Positions 53,289 through 63,187 are shown, counted from the stretch's first letter. The stretch: 64,000 bases of DNA from Alteribacillus sp. YIM 98480 (GCF_009765375.1 NZ_VTOK01000016.1:1-64000), one strand, 5' to 3'. Numbers and translations: made by a program. Notes: a model not told the origin generated them from the sequence alone.

Positions 53289-54905
53289 ATGAGTAATCAA
53301 AAAGCAGACAAAATACTTTCAAGCAATACCGTTTTTACCGGTCTTATGGACAAGCCCCAGCCAGCTTCCATTGCCATTATAGATAACAAAATTGAAGCCA
53401 TTGGTTCCGAGGAAGAGATAAAGCAATTTATTGGTCCTGATACAGAAGTTTATCACTACGACAATCAAATAATTATGCCTGGATTTCATGATAATCATCT
53501 CCACATTATGATGGGTAGTATTTCATTGGATAGCGTAAACCTATTCGAAGCACGTTCAGAAATAGAAGCTGTGGAAATGGTACGTCAATTTGCCGATTCA
53601 AAACCAGATGAACCGTGGATACTAGGTTATACGTGGGATGCAGGATACTGGGATAACAAACAACTCCCCCACCGTTCTTCCTTAGATAAGGTCATTCCGA
53701 ATCGTCCTGTTATATTGTTTCACGCTGAAGGCCATTACGCATGGGTAAATACCAAGGCCTTAGAAATGATGAATATTGATCGTGATACGGATAACCCGCC
53801 ATTTGGCATTATTGAAAAGGACGAAAATGGAGAACTTACCGGTATCCTATATGAAAAGGCGATGTCATTAGTAACGAAGGAAGCCTATCACTTATCAAAA
53901 CAAAAAAAGACGGCCATATTTGAAAACTTTTTACGTCATGCTTCTTCCCTGGGTGTTACTTCAATAAACGATCTATATGGTACGGAATCAATGGAAGTAC
54001 TCGATGACTATCAACTTTTCAAAGAATTTGATGATAATGATAAATTAACAGTACGAATTCATTTATGGCCAGCCTTAAACGGTGATATTGAGCGAGCTAA
54101 ACAATTACGTGAAAGGTATGCTTCTGAAAAGCTTATAGTATCAGGGCTTAAACAATTCATAGATGGTGTCATAACTGCACGGACAGCATATTTACTTGAA
54201 CCTTACGCGGATGAGCCCCAGGCAGCTGGAGATACATCACACCCGCCAGAAACAATGAAAGAATGGGTCATTAAAGCAGACAAAGAAGGATTTGATATTC
54301 GTTTTCATGCTATCGGCGATGGGGCTATTCGTTTAGCATTGGATTCTTTTGAGAACGCCCAGAAGGAAAATGGGGTGAGAGATTCCAGGCATTCCATCGA
54401 ACATGTAGAAGTCATTCATCCTGATGACATTAGTCGGTTTAAACAACTAGGGGTAATTGCATCTATGCAGCCTAATCATCTAGCGATGTCTGAAAGAAGT
54501 GTTTACACTTCCCGAATTGGTAAAGAAAGAGAAAAGCTTGCATTTGTTATAAATACGCTCAAAGAGTCAGACGCTATATCTTTTGGTACTGACTTCCCTA
54601 TTGATGGGTTAAATCCATTGATACAGATATATAGAGCTATAACTAGAATTGATAGCAGCGGAGTAAGTGTGTGGAATCCTGAGGAAAAAATCACGTTATC
54701 TAATGCGCTAAAGGCTTATACGAACGGCCCTGCATACAGCACAAACAGAGAGCATGAATTAGGCACATTGGAAGCAGGAAAACTTGCAGATATCGTTGTA
54801 TTAGATCGCAATCTTTTTGATGTTCCTACTGACGAAATTTTAGACACTAAGGTAAAACTTACAATGATTAATGGGGATATTGTGTACAATAGTGATATTA
54901 CTTAG
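53289..54905 (+). CDS. Amidohydrolase family protein (YtcJ-like)
   Basis: A 538-residue metal-dependent amidohydrolase. Seen: GFHDNHLHIMMGSISLD (His-x-His metal motif on the first strand), the VNTKALEMMNID segment, FDIRFHAIGDGAIRLALDSF with a metal-ligand His, HSIEHVEVIHPDD (second His), SFGTDFPIDGLNPLIQIYRA (catalytic Asp) and the C-terminal LGTLEAGKLADIVVLDRNLF. The long insertion between strands is typical of the YtcJ/NfdA group of N-substituted amide hydrolases. ATG at 53289 follows AGGAGAG. Likely operon partner of the permease upstream; the substrate is unknown. Confidence 0.92.
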   Translation: MSNQKADKILSSNTVFTGLMDKPQPASIAIIDNKIEAIGSEEEIKQFIGPDTEVYHYDNQIIMPGFHDNHLHIMMGSISLDSVNLFEARSEIEAVEMVRQFADSKPDEPWILGYTWDAGYWDNKQLPHRSSLDKVIPNRPVILFHAEGHYAWVNTKALEMMNIDRDTDNPPFGIIEKDENGELTGILYEKAMSLVTKEAYHLSKQKKTAIFENFLRHASSLGVTSINDLYGTESMEVLDDYQLFKEFDDNDKLTVRIHLWPALNGDIERAKQLRERYASEKLIVSGLKQFIDGVITARTAYLLEPYADEPQAAGDTSHPPETMKEWVIKADKEGFDIRFHAIGDGAIRLALDSFENAQKENGVRDSRHSIEHVEVIHPDDISRFKQLGVIASMQPNHLAMSERSVYTSRIGKEREKLAFVINTLKESDAISFGTDFPIDGLNPLIQIYRAITRIDSSGVSVWNPEEKITLSNALKAYTNGPAYSTNREHELGTLEAGKLADIVVLDRNLFDVPTDEILDTKVKLTMINGDIVYNSDIT

Positions 54906-54983
54906 TATACACGTAAAACATCTTCTAAAAATGAATAAAACAAAGTACGAAGTTATTGGATCACAAATTAATATGACCAAAAT

Positions 54984-55075
54984 CATTCATTTGTTTCAAA
55001 GGATGGAGATAATCTAATTGAATTATTAGCTCCGAAAAACAAGGTGAGAAAATTCTAAGCTTCTCGAAAGAATTC
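54984..55075 (+). pseudogene. Fragment of a class I SAM-dependent methyltransferase
   Basis: HSFVSKDGDNLIELLAPKNK, then in a shifted frame KQGEKILSF. This is the segment just before motif I (HSFVSKYGEDLIELLxPKxGExILDLGCGTG) of methyltransferases, but the SAM-binding glycine motif itself is gone. Only about 30 codons remain. Confidence 0.5.
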
Positions 55076-55146
55076 AAAGAACAATTGTAGAATTATCCTT
55101 GAATCTGTTTAGTTCATAAAAACATCTAATTTTTATTCTATTAATG

Positions 55147-55178
55147 AGAGAGACCATTTTATTGGCCTCTCTTTTTTT
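55147..55178 (+). terminator. Rho-independent terminator
   Basis: AGAGAGACC-ATTTTATT-GGCCTCTCT followed by seven T residues. Probably ends the permease-amidohydrolase transcript. Confidence 0.78.
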
Positions 55179-55403
55179 AGTATTTCCACTCGCTTCAAGG
55201 CAGCTCGTGTGAACAAAATGAACGAAACTTTCTTTTGTTACTCATCTTTTTCTTATTTTATTAAACTTACCGTCTTTGATTTGTTTTGTTAATATTCAAA
55301 AAGATGATAAAGGAGAGCATATAAGTTAAGAGAGAGAGTCATTTTTGTAAGGGCTTTCTCTCATTATCGAAAATACTTCATTGGAAGAAAGGAGAAAAAT
55401 AAT

Positions 55404-56735
55404 ATGACAAGCTTGATAGGTTTTATCACTATCATAACTATTGTAACGTTACTCATTACGAAAAAAGTAAATCCTATTGTCGGTCTTGTGATCATACCCT
55501 TAGCAGGAGCATTATTATTAGGAACAGGTATTGACGATTTAGCCACATATTTTAACGACGGTATTGACTCAGTCATGTCTGTTGTCATTATGTTTATTTT
55601 TGCGATTTTGTTTTTTGGGATAATGCAAGATGTGGGGCTCTTTGATCCTATCATAAATAAAATGGTTGAGATTTCTCGTGGAAATGTGGTAGCGGTTGCA
55701 GTCAGTACCATTATTATTGCGATCGTTGCAGGTCTCGATGGTTCCGGTGCCTCCACGTTTTTAATTACGATTCCTGCATTACTGCCGCTTTATAATCGTT
55801 TAAATATGAGTCCCTATTTGCTTATGCTGCTGGTGGTTTTAAGCATTGGTGTCATGAATTTACTTCCATGGGCCGGCCCGATTGGCAGAGCAGCTTCTGT
55901 GTTAAATATGGATCCTGTTGCTTTATGGCAGCCGCTCATCCCTCTTCAACTCATTGAAATTGTTTTATTACTCTTCATTGGTGTATTTTTTGGGATAAGG
56001 GAGAAACGCCGGATTGCAAAAATATATGGCACCCCTTCTGTACAAGCAGAAGTAGCAGCAACCGTAGAGAGTGCTGTTGAGGAGAATGGAGATAAAGATG
56101 AACAAAATGAACTGAAAAGGCCAAAACTACTCTGGCTAAACATTATTTTAACTGTTGCAGTGATTGGTACATTAATGAGCGGAGCACTTCCATCAGGTTT
56201 TGTGTTTATGATCGGGTTAGCGATTGCTCTTCCTGTAAACTATCGACATGTCGACAAACAGATTGAACGAATTAAAGCACACGCCCCAAATGCTCTAATG
56301 ATGGCAGGGATCATTTTAGCTGCAGGTTCATTTCTAGGCATATTAGAAGGAACAGGTATGTTAGACGAAATGGCAGCAAGTCTAATCTATATCCTTCCGG
56401 GTGTCGTTCTTCCTTACTTGCACTTGATCATTGGCTTTTTTGGCGTTCCTTTTGATCTGATTTTAAGTACGGATGCTTATTATTTTGCTCTCGTTCCGAT
56501 TGTTGAACAAATCGTATCAAACTATGGCGTTCCTTCAACGACCATTATCTATGCGCTTGTAGTAGGAAACATCATTGGAACGATGGTTAGTCCGTTTGCT
56601 CCTGCATTATGGCTGGGTCTTGGTTTAGCCAAACTAGAAATGGGAGGCCACCTTCGTTACTCTTTCTTCTGGGTATGGGGATTTAGTATTTTGTTGTTAG
56701 TCGTCGCTTGGGTAATGGGGATTATAAGTCTATAG
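55404..56735 (+). CDS. CitMHS family transporter (citrate/metal complex or related carboxylate)
   Basis: A 443-residue transporter with about twelve hydrophobic segments: LIGFITIITIVTLLITKKVN, FNDGIDSVMSVVIMFIFAIL, VAGLDGSGASTFLITIPALL (conserved DGSGASTFLI), LGILEGTGMLDEMAASLIYI and PFDLILSTDAYYFALVPIVE. CitMHS proteins import citrate as a divalent-metal complex or other carboxylates with protons. ATG 55404 behind AAAGGAG. Convergent with the two-component genes downstream, which belong to the type that normally controls CitM in Bacillus, so they are its probable regulators. Confidence 0.92.
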   Translation: MTSLIGFITIITIVTLLITKKVNPIVGLVIIPLAGALLLGTGIDDLATYFNDGIDSVMSVVIMFIFAILFFGIMQDVGLFDPIINKMVEISRGNVVAVAVSTIIIAIVAGLDGSGASTFLITIPALLPLYNRLNMSPYLLMLLVVLSIGVMNLLPWAGPIGRAASVLNMDPVALWQPLIPLQLIEIVLLLFIGVFFGIREKRRIAKIYGTPSVQAEVAATVESAVEENGDKDEQNELKRPKLLWLNIILTVAVIGTLMSGALPSGFVFMIGLAIALPVNYRHVDKQIERIKAHAPNALMMAGIILAAGSFLGILEGTGMLDEMAASLIYILPGVVLPYLHLIIGFFGVPFDLILSTDAYYFALVPIVEQIVSNYGVPSTTIIYALVVGNIIGTMVSPFAPALWLGLGLAKLEMGGHLRYSFFWVWGFSILLLVVAWVMGIISL

Positions 56736-56743
56736 TACAGCCC

Positions 56744-56781
56744 AAAAACGGGTCCGCCTCTCTAGGTGCGACCCGTTTTTT
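56744..56781. terminator. Bidirectional terminator between CitMHS gene and response regulator
   Basis: AAAAACGGGTC and GACCCGTTTTT are exact complements separated by 15 bases; T-runs on both strands. Confidence 0.85.
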
Positions 56782-56785
56782 ATAT

Positions 56786-57487
56786 TTATTGAAGGTGCTG
56801 CTTCTTAAAATATAACCGCTGCGGCCGCCCTAAATCTCCGTAATTGGAATAAGACTCTGCATATTGTATCGTAGTGAGATATTCTAAATACCTTCTCGCT
56901 GTAGGTCGACTGACTCCGATATGTTTCGCTGCATCCATCGCAGAAATGCCTTTTTCCTTATTCTGATCGAAAAAATCTTTCACGATATTCAGCGTCACTT
57001 GATCGATGCCTTTAGGCAGCTCGGCTGCGCTTGCTTGACTAACCGTTTGTTTCATAACCAAATCAATAGCATCTTGATCCAGTTCTTTATGTTTTTCGAA
57101 AAAAGATCGCTGCTCCGCGTAATGGTGCAGTGTTTTTTTAAACCTTGTAAAATCAATCGGCTTTAATATATAATCAAAAACCCCGCTTCTCATTGATTCT
57201 TCAACAGTAGACACTTCTTTTGCAGCTGTTATCATCATAATATCAATGTGTTTATATTGATTACGTATTTCCCAAAGCAAGTCGAGGCCTGTGACATCAG
57301 GAATATAGACATCAAGCAATATTAAATCAGGCAGTTGATCGGTGTGTTTTAAAAAATGAATCGAATCTTCACGTGACATGGACTTTTTTACAACATCAAA
57401 CCTTTCAACGTTATTAACAGCGTCTTCAAGTACATTGGCAACGCGAAAGTCATCCTCGATGATCATGACTTTGAACTTTGCATCCAT
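56786..57487 (-). CDS. Response regulator, CitT/DcuR family
   Basis: A 233-residue two-component regulator. Receiver domain: KVMIIEDDFRVANVLEDAVN (acidic pair), LILLDVYIPD (phosphorylated Asp59), MITAAKEVSTVEESMRSGVF (Thr/Ala switch) and ILKPIDFTRF (Lys). C-terminal HTH of the CitB/DcuR type: ISAMDAAKHIGVSRPTARRY. The ATG at 57487 follows GGAGGGG; the frame to 57535 overlaps the kinase gene. It is 17 bases after the kinase stop and pairs with it. Expected target: the convergent CitMHS gene, and perhaps the Tct transporter. Confidence 0.92.
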   Translation of the reverse strand: MDAKFKVMIIEDDFRVANVLEDAVNNVERFDVVKKSMSREDSIHFLKHTDQLPDLILLDVYIPDVTGLDLLWEIRNQYKHIDIMMITAAKEVSTVEESMRSGVFDYILKPIDFTRFKKTLHHYAEQRSFFEKHKELDQDAIDLVMKQTVSQASAAELPKGIDQVTLNIVKDFFDQNKEKGISAMDAAKHIGVSRPTARRYLEYLTTIQYAESYSNYGDLGRPQRLYFKKQHLQ

Positions 57488-57504
57488 ACCTACCCCTCCA
57501 ACCA

Positions 57505-59112
57505 TTATCTTTTCGGTAAAGTCAGTACAAAACATGCTCCTTCTAGTTCTCCTTGTTCTATGTAAATGCTGCCTCCGATGTCATGAACCGCTTGTTTCGA
57601 CAATGCCAATCCAACGCCTCGGTTTTCTCCGGTCTTTGTGGTGAACCCTTTTTCGAAAATAGTATCATCTATAGGAGCGGGGATGCCTGGTCCGTTATCT
57701 TCTACTTCAAAAATAATATCTTCACCGATATCTGTAAAATGAATATCCACCTGTCCTTCGCCGGCCGAATGCTCATGTTTTACCGCCTCAAAGGCGTTTT
57801 CAATCAAATTACCCAAGACCGTAAATAAAACATTTTTTTGCTTTGGAGAAAGGGATGTCGTTAGATGGCTGTCTGGGTCAATGTGCATGGAAACTTTTAA
57901 TTCATTAGCTTGATTAAATTTCCCTAAAAGCAGCCCTGCAATCATAGGATCAGACACATGTTTAATCAAAAAATGAATTCTTTGCTGCTGCACATTCGTT
58001 TCCTCTTGAATATATTCAATCGCTTTTTTCACTTGATTCATCTGCAGTAATCCAGAAATCGTTAAAAGTTTATTAGAAAATTCATGGGTTTGTGCTCGGA
58101 GTGTGTCCGTGTATTGTTTTGTTCTTGATAGCTCTTCGGTTAAATATTCTATCTCACTTTTATTATGAAAAGATGCTACCGCCCCAAAAGGCTTTTGGTC
58201 CTGAAATATGGGCACGACATTTAAGACTATTGTTGATTGTTCCATCGCTATTTCATTATTAAATGTACTTTTCCCATCGGATAAAACATTTTTCAGCATT
58301 TGTTCAGGGAGAAGCTTTTTAATATAAAACTCATCGGGATAATCATCGTTTTTTCCATTTGTTAAGATGTCTTTGGCTGCTTTATTGACTAGCGTAGCAT
58401 GCCCCTGTTGATCCATCGCTATAATACCTTCATAAGTAGACTGTAAAATGGTTTCTTTCTGCAAGAAAAGCTGGGCAATTTCTGAAGGTTCTAAACCAAA
58501 CAGGATCCGTTTGATATGGTAAGCTATAACGACAGCCCCGATAAAACCTAAAGCGGTAAGCCCGGCGAGCACATACCAAAGTTCTTTACTGTATTGCGCA
58601 ATAATTTGATTCACATTTTCCATGAGAAAGCCAACAGACACCACACCGATAATTTCCCCGTCCTCCGAATATATAGGAGTTTTTCCTCGAATAGATAGGC
58701 CTAGCGACCCTTCCTCACTGGAAACATAAGCTTCTCCATGTTGCAACGCTCTCTCGTTATCTGAACCAATCATTTGTTCACCAATCCTCTCCGGATTTGG
58801 ATGGGAATAGCGGATTTCGTCTGTATTCCCTACTACCACGAATTCCGCACCCGTTTCATCACGGATCGATGTAACCAATGGTTGAATGATCGAAGCAGGG
58901 TCCTCTTCCTCAAAAGCCTGAACAATTTCCGGCATGTTGGCCACCGTTTTTGATACATTTAACGCGTTTTGTCCGACTTGTCTTTCCAACGCATCCGAGA
59001 AAAAAGAATAAACAAAAACACCCATAATACAAAAAACAACGGTAATTAATAATCCAATTAAAAGGATCATTTTATGAGCTAAGCGTAGTTGAAATGGTCG
59101 GTTTTCACCCAT
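57505..59112 (-). CDS. Sensor histidine kinase, CitS/DcuS family
   Basis: A 535-residue membrane kinase. Two membrane helices (about 13-37 and 180-200) frame an extracytoplasmic PAS/PDC-type sensor domain (YSHPNPERIGEQMIGSDNER, SEEGSLGLSIRGKTPIYS) of the citrate/C4-dicarboxylate-binding type. Then a cytosolic PAS (STYEGIIAMDQQGHATLVNK), the phosphoacceptor His343 in TLRAQTHEFSNKLLTISGLL, and an ATPase domain (NLIENAFEAV, EVEDNGPGIP, GVGLALSKQAV). It senses an external carboxylate and phosphorylates the regulator encoded next. Confidence 0.93.
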   Translation of the reverse strand: MGENRPFQLRLAHKMILLIGLLITVVFCIMGVFVYSFFSDALERQVGQNALNVSKTVANMPEIVQAFEEEDPASIIQPLVTSIRDETGAEFVVVGNTDEIRYSHPNPERIGEQMIGSDNERALQHGEAYVSSEEGSLGLSIRGKTPIYSEDGEIIGVVSVGFLMENVNQIIAQYSKELWYVLAGLTALGFIGAVVIAYHIKRILFGLEPSEIAQLFLQKETILQSTYEGIIAMDQQGHATLVNKAAKDILTNGKNDDYPDEFYIKKLLPEQMLKNVLSDGKSTFNNEIAMEQSTIVLNVVPIFQDQKPFGAVASFHNKSEIEYLTEELSRTKQYTDTLRAQTHEFSNKLLTISGLLQMNQVKKAIEYIQEETNVQQQRIHFLIKHVSDPMIAGLLLGKFNQANELKVSMHIDPDSHLTTSLSPKQKNVLFTVLGNLIENAFEAVKHEHSAGEGQVDIHFTDIGEDIIFEVEDNGPGIPAPIDDTIFEKGFTTKTGENRGVGLALSKQAVHDIGGSIYIEQGELEGACFVLTLPKR

Positions 59113-59949
59113 ACGTTCCTCTTCCTTACTTGATTTGGCTCTTTACATTTTAACAAACTTTTGGCGGGATTCCCTTTCAAATATTTAAAATTGCCATCGG
59201 TGAAGTCCCAGTAACCACAACCTGCTCCAGGCTGTGTTTGAACTAGTGACACTTAGCTGAAAAGATTCAATAAAGTGATATAGACTTTGTTCAAATAATG
59301 CTGTGGAGAATGAATATGACCAGACCGAGCAAGAAGAAGCTTTACGAATGGATTTAAAGAAAAACGTCAAGCAGTATGTTTCAGAAAAACCAGGACGGAA
59401 ATAAAAAATTACGAGCTGACGTCTTTTCCCTTTGATAGATGGGTCTCCAACACCAAAAGAGCGGGTCCTTTAAAGAAAAAGACAAGGACGCTCCATTGCA
59501 TTCAACCATCCATTTACTGTCAGCGGGGCAAGAATTTTAACTACCCACATTTACGAAAAGTATCTAAATCTGCCTAGTAAGAAGCAAGGTACTTCTCTGT
59601 TCCAGTAGAAAATGTAGAATATAATGTAAAACGGAGTCTAGAAGAGCGGCATACTCTTTTAGACTCCGTTTGTTGTTTATATATAGAATGAATTATAATT
59701 TATTCTAAAGAGCTGTAAAATTTCTTACGTTTCTTGAGCTCGGATCGAACCTATTAACGGCAATTGGTTTAAGTGGCATCCCCTCCCACAATTACATCAG
59801 TAATTTCCTGTGTCTTATCAAACCTCCAAGTCAATTACCGAATCATGACATCATCCAAAAATAGGTTGTTCTGGACCAATGTTTAAGAAGGTATAAAAAG
59901 AACCTTAACTGAGTTTCCAAAATTCAGGTTATCATATATAAATATTTGA
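59113..59949. other. Gene-free stretch with a strong hairpin
   Basis: Contains the hairpin at 59629-59676. A short plus-strand open piece near 59320-59402 (EEALRMDLKKNVKQYVSEKP) ends in a stop and may be the tail of a lost gene. Nothing else is recognised. Confidence 0.4.
59629..59676. terminator. Strong terminator-like hairpin
   Basis: ACGGAGTCTA (59631-59640) and TAGACTCCGT (59660-59669) are exact complements with additional AGAG/CTCT pairing in the loop; T-rich on both sides (TTGTTGTTT on plus, TTTTAC on minus). On the minus strand it could end the Tct/aldehyde dehydrogenase transcript. Confidence 0.65.
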
Positions 59950-61260
59950 CTATAGTTTAATTGCAACAGAAACCAGCTTTGTTTCCAGATAATCATCTAA
60001 GCCAAAATATCCACCTTCCCGTCCTAAGCCGCTTTCTTTTACCCCTCCAAAGGGGCCTTGTACAGCGAAAGGAGCTGGGTCATTCACCCCTACCATTCCG
60101 TATTCTAATTTTTCAGAAACCCGATGTGTCCGGGATACATCGTTTGTGTAAAAATAAGAGGCAAGGCCAAATTCAATATCATTTGCCTTCTTAATGACTT
60201 CTTCCTCTGAATGAAAACGGACCAAAGGGGCAACTGGGCCAAATGTTTCTTCAAAACATACTTTCATATCTTCCTTTACATCCACTAATAACGTTGGTGA
60301 ATAAAAGTATCCGTTCTCTAATTCGCCATCTGTTAGCCTATGCCCGCCGTAAAGCACTTGTGCACCCTTTTCTACAGCATCTGTGACTTGATATTGAACT
60401 TTCTCTATTCCACTTTCGTTAGTCATAGACCCGATTTGGTTAGATTCATCAAGTCCATTTCCAACTTTCAACTGGGCAATTTTCTCCTGAAAACGTTTGG
60501 TAAAATCATCATAGATGTCATCGTGAACATAAATTCGATTTGCACAGACACACTGTTGGCCTGTAGATGCAAATTTACTGTTGATCATGCCATCCACTGC
60601 CAAATCAATGTCAGCATCCTCAAATACGATAAAGGGAGCATGTCCGCCAAGTTCCATCGAAACTTTCTTTACTGTATCTGCCGATTGACGTATTAAAATT
60701 TTTCCAACTTCTGTAGATCCAGTAAACGAAATTTTTCGGATAGCTTTGCTTTTCATAAGTGGTTCGGCAATTTCACCTGATTTTCCAATTACTAAATTAA
60801 CTACACCTTCCGGCAATCCAACTTCATTAAATATTTTAAATAATTCTACACAAGATAATGGTGCTTCAGATGATGGTTTGATAATTACGGTACAACCTAC
60901 AGCTAGTGCAGGACTAAGCTTACGTGCCGCCATCGATAATGGAAAATTCCAAGGTGTTATCGCTGCAACAACCCCAACAGGTTGACGGATCACTGACATA
61001 CGTTTATTAGCAGCAGAAGCTGGAATCGTATCTCCATACACCCTGCGTGCTTCTTCGGCATACCACTTAAAAAAAGCAATCGTACTGTTTACTTCATAAC
61101 GAGCATTATGAATGGATTTCCCCATTCCCTTTGTGATGGTTTGGGCAAGGTATTCTTTCTTTTCTGTAAGCTTGTTGACAACACGCATGTGAGCAGCACA
61201 GACTTTTCCCTCTTCGGAAACCGTTGTGTCATGTACCTTTTTCCTTAACTTATATTCCAA
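59950..61260 (-). CDS. Aldehyde dehydrogenase (succinate-semialdehyde-type), N-terminally truncated
   Basis: A 436-residue NAD(P)-dependent aldehyde dehydrogenase. Seen: WYAEEARRVYGDTIPA, PWNFPLSMAARKLSPALAVG, FTGSTEVGK, catalytic Glu203 in MELGGHAPF and catalytic Cys237 in TGQQCVCANRIYV, with the C-terminal PFGGVKESGLGREGG loop. Family members are usually about 480 residues: the first 50-60 residues (the NGEWV...NPATGE part) are missing. The frame starts at a TTG (61260) directly after a stop codon, without a ribosome site, and overlaps the tctB stop. A deletion has probably fused it to the Tct operon, and activity is doubtful. Confidence 0.8.
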   Translation of the reverse strand: MEYKLRKKVHDTTVSEEGKVCAAHMRVVNKLTEKKEYLAQTITKGMGKSIHNARYEVNSTIAFFKWYAEEARRVYGDTIPASAANKRMSVIRQPVGVVAAITPWNFPLSMAARKLSPALAVGCTVIIKPSSEAPLSCVELFKIFNEVGLPEGVVNLVIGKSGEIAEPLMKSKAIRKISFTGSTEVGKILIRQSADTVKKVSMELGGHAPFIVFEDADIDLAVDGMINSKFASTGQQCVCANRIYVHDDIYDDFTKRFQEKIAQLKVGNGLDESNQIGSMTNESGIEKVQYQVTDAVEKGAQVLYGGHRLTDGELENGYFYSPTLLVDVKEDMKVCFEETFGPVAPLVRFHSEEEVIKKANDIEFGLASYFYTNDVSRTHRVSEKLEYGMVGVNDPAPFAVQGPFGGVKESGLGREGGYFGLDDYLETKLVSVAIKL

Positions 61261-61690
61261 TCAGGCTTTGCGGCCATGATATGTTTAGTAAAGTACTCAA
61301 CACTATAATCACTCCTACTGCAATCCCTGTTGAGTATAGTGCCTTAAATATGGCAAATTTGGATTCTACCACCAAGAAGGCAATAAGAAAAATGGTGGAA
61401 GCAAGTAATAAACCAATCAGATAAATTAATAAGATGTAGCCTATAACCCAAGCTATATAAATACATGGTCTAATTATTGGCACTCTCACCTTTTCTCCCT
61501 TCTCTTTTTGTTTAAATCTTTTAATAATTTCTGAAAAAAGATAAAAACCTGAAAGTATGCTCCCTGCAACAGAAACATATAGCGGGAAGAACTGAGCTAG
61601 CCTTGAAAACGTAAGTGCTGTTATAGCTGCCCAGACAAATACAATAAATATAGAAAAAGTAAATATCACATTCAGCTTTTCTTTATTCAA
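61250..61690 (-). CDS. tctB: Tripartite tricarboxylate transporter small membrane subunit (TctB)
   Basis: A 146-residue protein with four membrane segments (LNVIFTFSIFIVFVWAAITA, LYVSVAGSILSGFYLFSEII, IYIAWVIGYILLIYLIGLLL, FKALYSTGIAVGVIIVLSTL), the layout of TctB. The TTG at 61690 follows AGAAGGTG and begins one base after the tctA stop; a longer frame to 61717 overlaps tctA and is not needed. Together with TctA it forms the membrane part of a sodium- or proton-driven carboxylate importer. Confidence 0.88.
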   Translation of the reverse strand: MNKEKLNVIFTFSIFIVFVWAAITALTFSRLAQFFPLYVSVAGSILSGFYLFSEIIKRFKQKEKGEKVRVPIIRPCIYIAWVIGYILLIYLIGLLLASTIFLIAFLVVESKFAIFKALYSTGIAVGVIIVLSTLLNISWPQSLIGI

Positions 61691-61691
61691 T

Positions 61692-63173
61692 CTAAACACC
61701 TTCTTTCTGTAAGCCATTGCTGATTCTTTTCATTATAGTTCCTCCTGTTAGTAAAACGGCAATTAAAATTGCTATGGCAATTACTATTGGATTACCTAAC
61801 CACTCCCATCCATATCTTTCGATTGAAATCCAATAGTATCTTTCTGCTGAGATCGCTAACACAAAGCCTATCAGCAGGGGCGGCCTCGGCCACTCCAGGA
61901 TCGTCATCACATACCCTAATAGTCCGATTACGAGAAAAGCAACGATATCTCCCCAGGAATAATTGCTTTGGTAAGCTCCAATTAATAAAAGAATAACTAA
62001 AAATGGAACAAGTTTTTCTCCGGGAATGACACTTAACCTGGCTATAGGCTTTATTAATGTCATGCATAGTATGGCTCCAACAATGTTGGCAAGCACAAGT
62101 GTCCATACTATCGATAAGGTGAGAGATAAATCGGTTGTCAGCATCCTTGGTCCGGCTTCTAACCCCATCAATATGAGTCCTCCGAGTAAGATGGCCGTTG
62201 TCCCGCTTCCCGGGATGCCAAAAAGAAGCGTAGGGATTAAAGCTCCTCCTTCTTTCGCGTTATTTGCACTTTCAGGTGCTATAACACCGCGTACGTCTCC
62301 TTGCCCAAACGTATTATGTTTTACTGTCTTTTTCCCTGCTCCATAAGCCAGCCAATCTACTACGCTTCCACCTAATCCTGGTATAAATCCTATTACACTT
62401 CCTAATACGGCACTTCTTACCACCAGGAATTTATTCTTTAAAGCGTCACCTATCCCTGTTCTAACTCCGCTATTTAGCTGACCGGACTCTGCTACACTTT
62501 CTTTGCTTGTTAACATTGTTATTATTACCGGAAAAGCAAAGATAGCCAAAGCTACAACAGGCAGTGAGAGCCCGTTTGATAAATAAAGAAAATCAAAGGT
62601 ATAACGGTACTCGGTAATGGCCGGGGCACTTCCGATGGATCCAATCAATAACCCCATTAGTCCCGCTAAAACTCCCTTAGAAGGAGATTCTCCAGCTAAC
62701 AATCCAGCCATGCTTAACCCTAGCATTGTCAGCATAAATAATTCCGGGGATGTAAAGCTGGTAATAAGAGGTTTTGCTATCGGTATCGTTAAGTAAAGAG
62801 CTATTCCCCCTACTATTCCACCTATCATGGAACAGAACAAGGCTGCTCCCATTGCTCTTGAAGCCTCCCCTTTTCTTGACAGCGGATAACCATCCATAAT
62901 AGTAGCTTGTGAACCTGAAGATCCAGGAATGCCTAACAAAATGGATGGAAAGGTATCGCCAGTGTGGACAACAGCCACCATTCCGATCAATAGGGCCATC
63001 CCCACAAAAGGATCCATTCCAAAAACAAATGGCAGTAATAGAGACATACCTACTGTGCCGCTTAAACCGGGCAGTAAACCGACAACAATACCAAGCCCGA
63101 TACCCAGGCACATAAACAGAATCCTTGATGGATCTAAAACCATGCTTAGTGCTTCAATTGCGCTTTCAAACAT
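61692..63173 (-). CDS. tctA: Tripartite tricarboxylate transporter large permease (TctA)
   Basis: A 493-residue integral membrane protein with about twelve helices and the family signatures GIGLGIVVGLLPGLSGTVGM near the N-terminus, SILLGIPGSSGSQATIMDGY (about 76-95), and the second GIPGSGTTAILLGGL (about 316-330); the duplicated GIPGS loops are hallmarks of TctA. It forms the channel through which carboxylates bound by TctC pass. Start ATG at 63173; the TctC gene stops 14 bases upstream. Confidence 0.94.
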   Translation of the reverse strand: MFESAIEALSMVLDPSRILFMCLGIGLGIVVGLLPGLSGTVGMSLLLPFVFGMDPFVGMALLIGMVAVVHTGDTFPSILLGIPGSSGSQATIMDGYPLSRKGEASRAMGAALFCSMIGGIVGGIALYLTIPIAKPLITSFTSPELFMLTMLGLSMAGLLAGESPSKGVLAGLMGLLIGSIGSAPAITEYRYTFDFLYLSNGLSLPVVALAIFAFPVIITMLTSKESVAESGQLNSGVRTGIGDALKNKFLVVRSAVLGSVIGFIPGLGGSVVDWLAYGAGKKTVKHNTFGQGDVRGVIAPESANNAKEGGALIPTLLFGIPGSGTTAILLGGLILMGLEAGPRMLTTDLSLTLSIVWTLVLANIVGAILCMTLIKPIARLSVIPGEKLVPFLVILLLIGAYQSNYSWGDIVAFLVIGLLGYVMTILEWPRPPLLIGFVLAISAERYYWISIERYGWEWLGNPIVIAIAILIAVLLTGGTIMKRISNGLQKEGV

Positions 63174-63187
63174 CGTATTTCTCCCTT

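Larger units (their letters stand above)
54906..55403. other. Intergenic region with methyltransferase remnant and terminator
   Basis: Contains the fragment at 54984-55075 and the terminator at 55147-55178. A second hairpin, GAGAGAG paired to CTTTCTCTC around 55332-55362, lies just upstream of the CitMHS gene and may belong to its leader. Confidence 0.5.

Noticed and set aside
59320-59402. Plus-strand piece EEALRMDLKKNVKQYVSEKP as a gene
   Set aside because: It has no start codon context and is too short to assign; it is mentioned only as a possible remnant.
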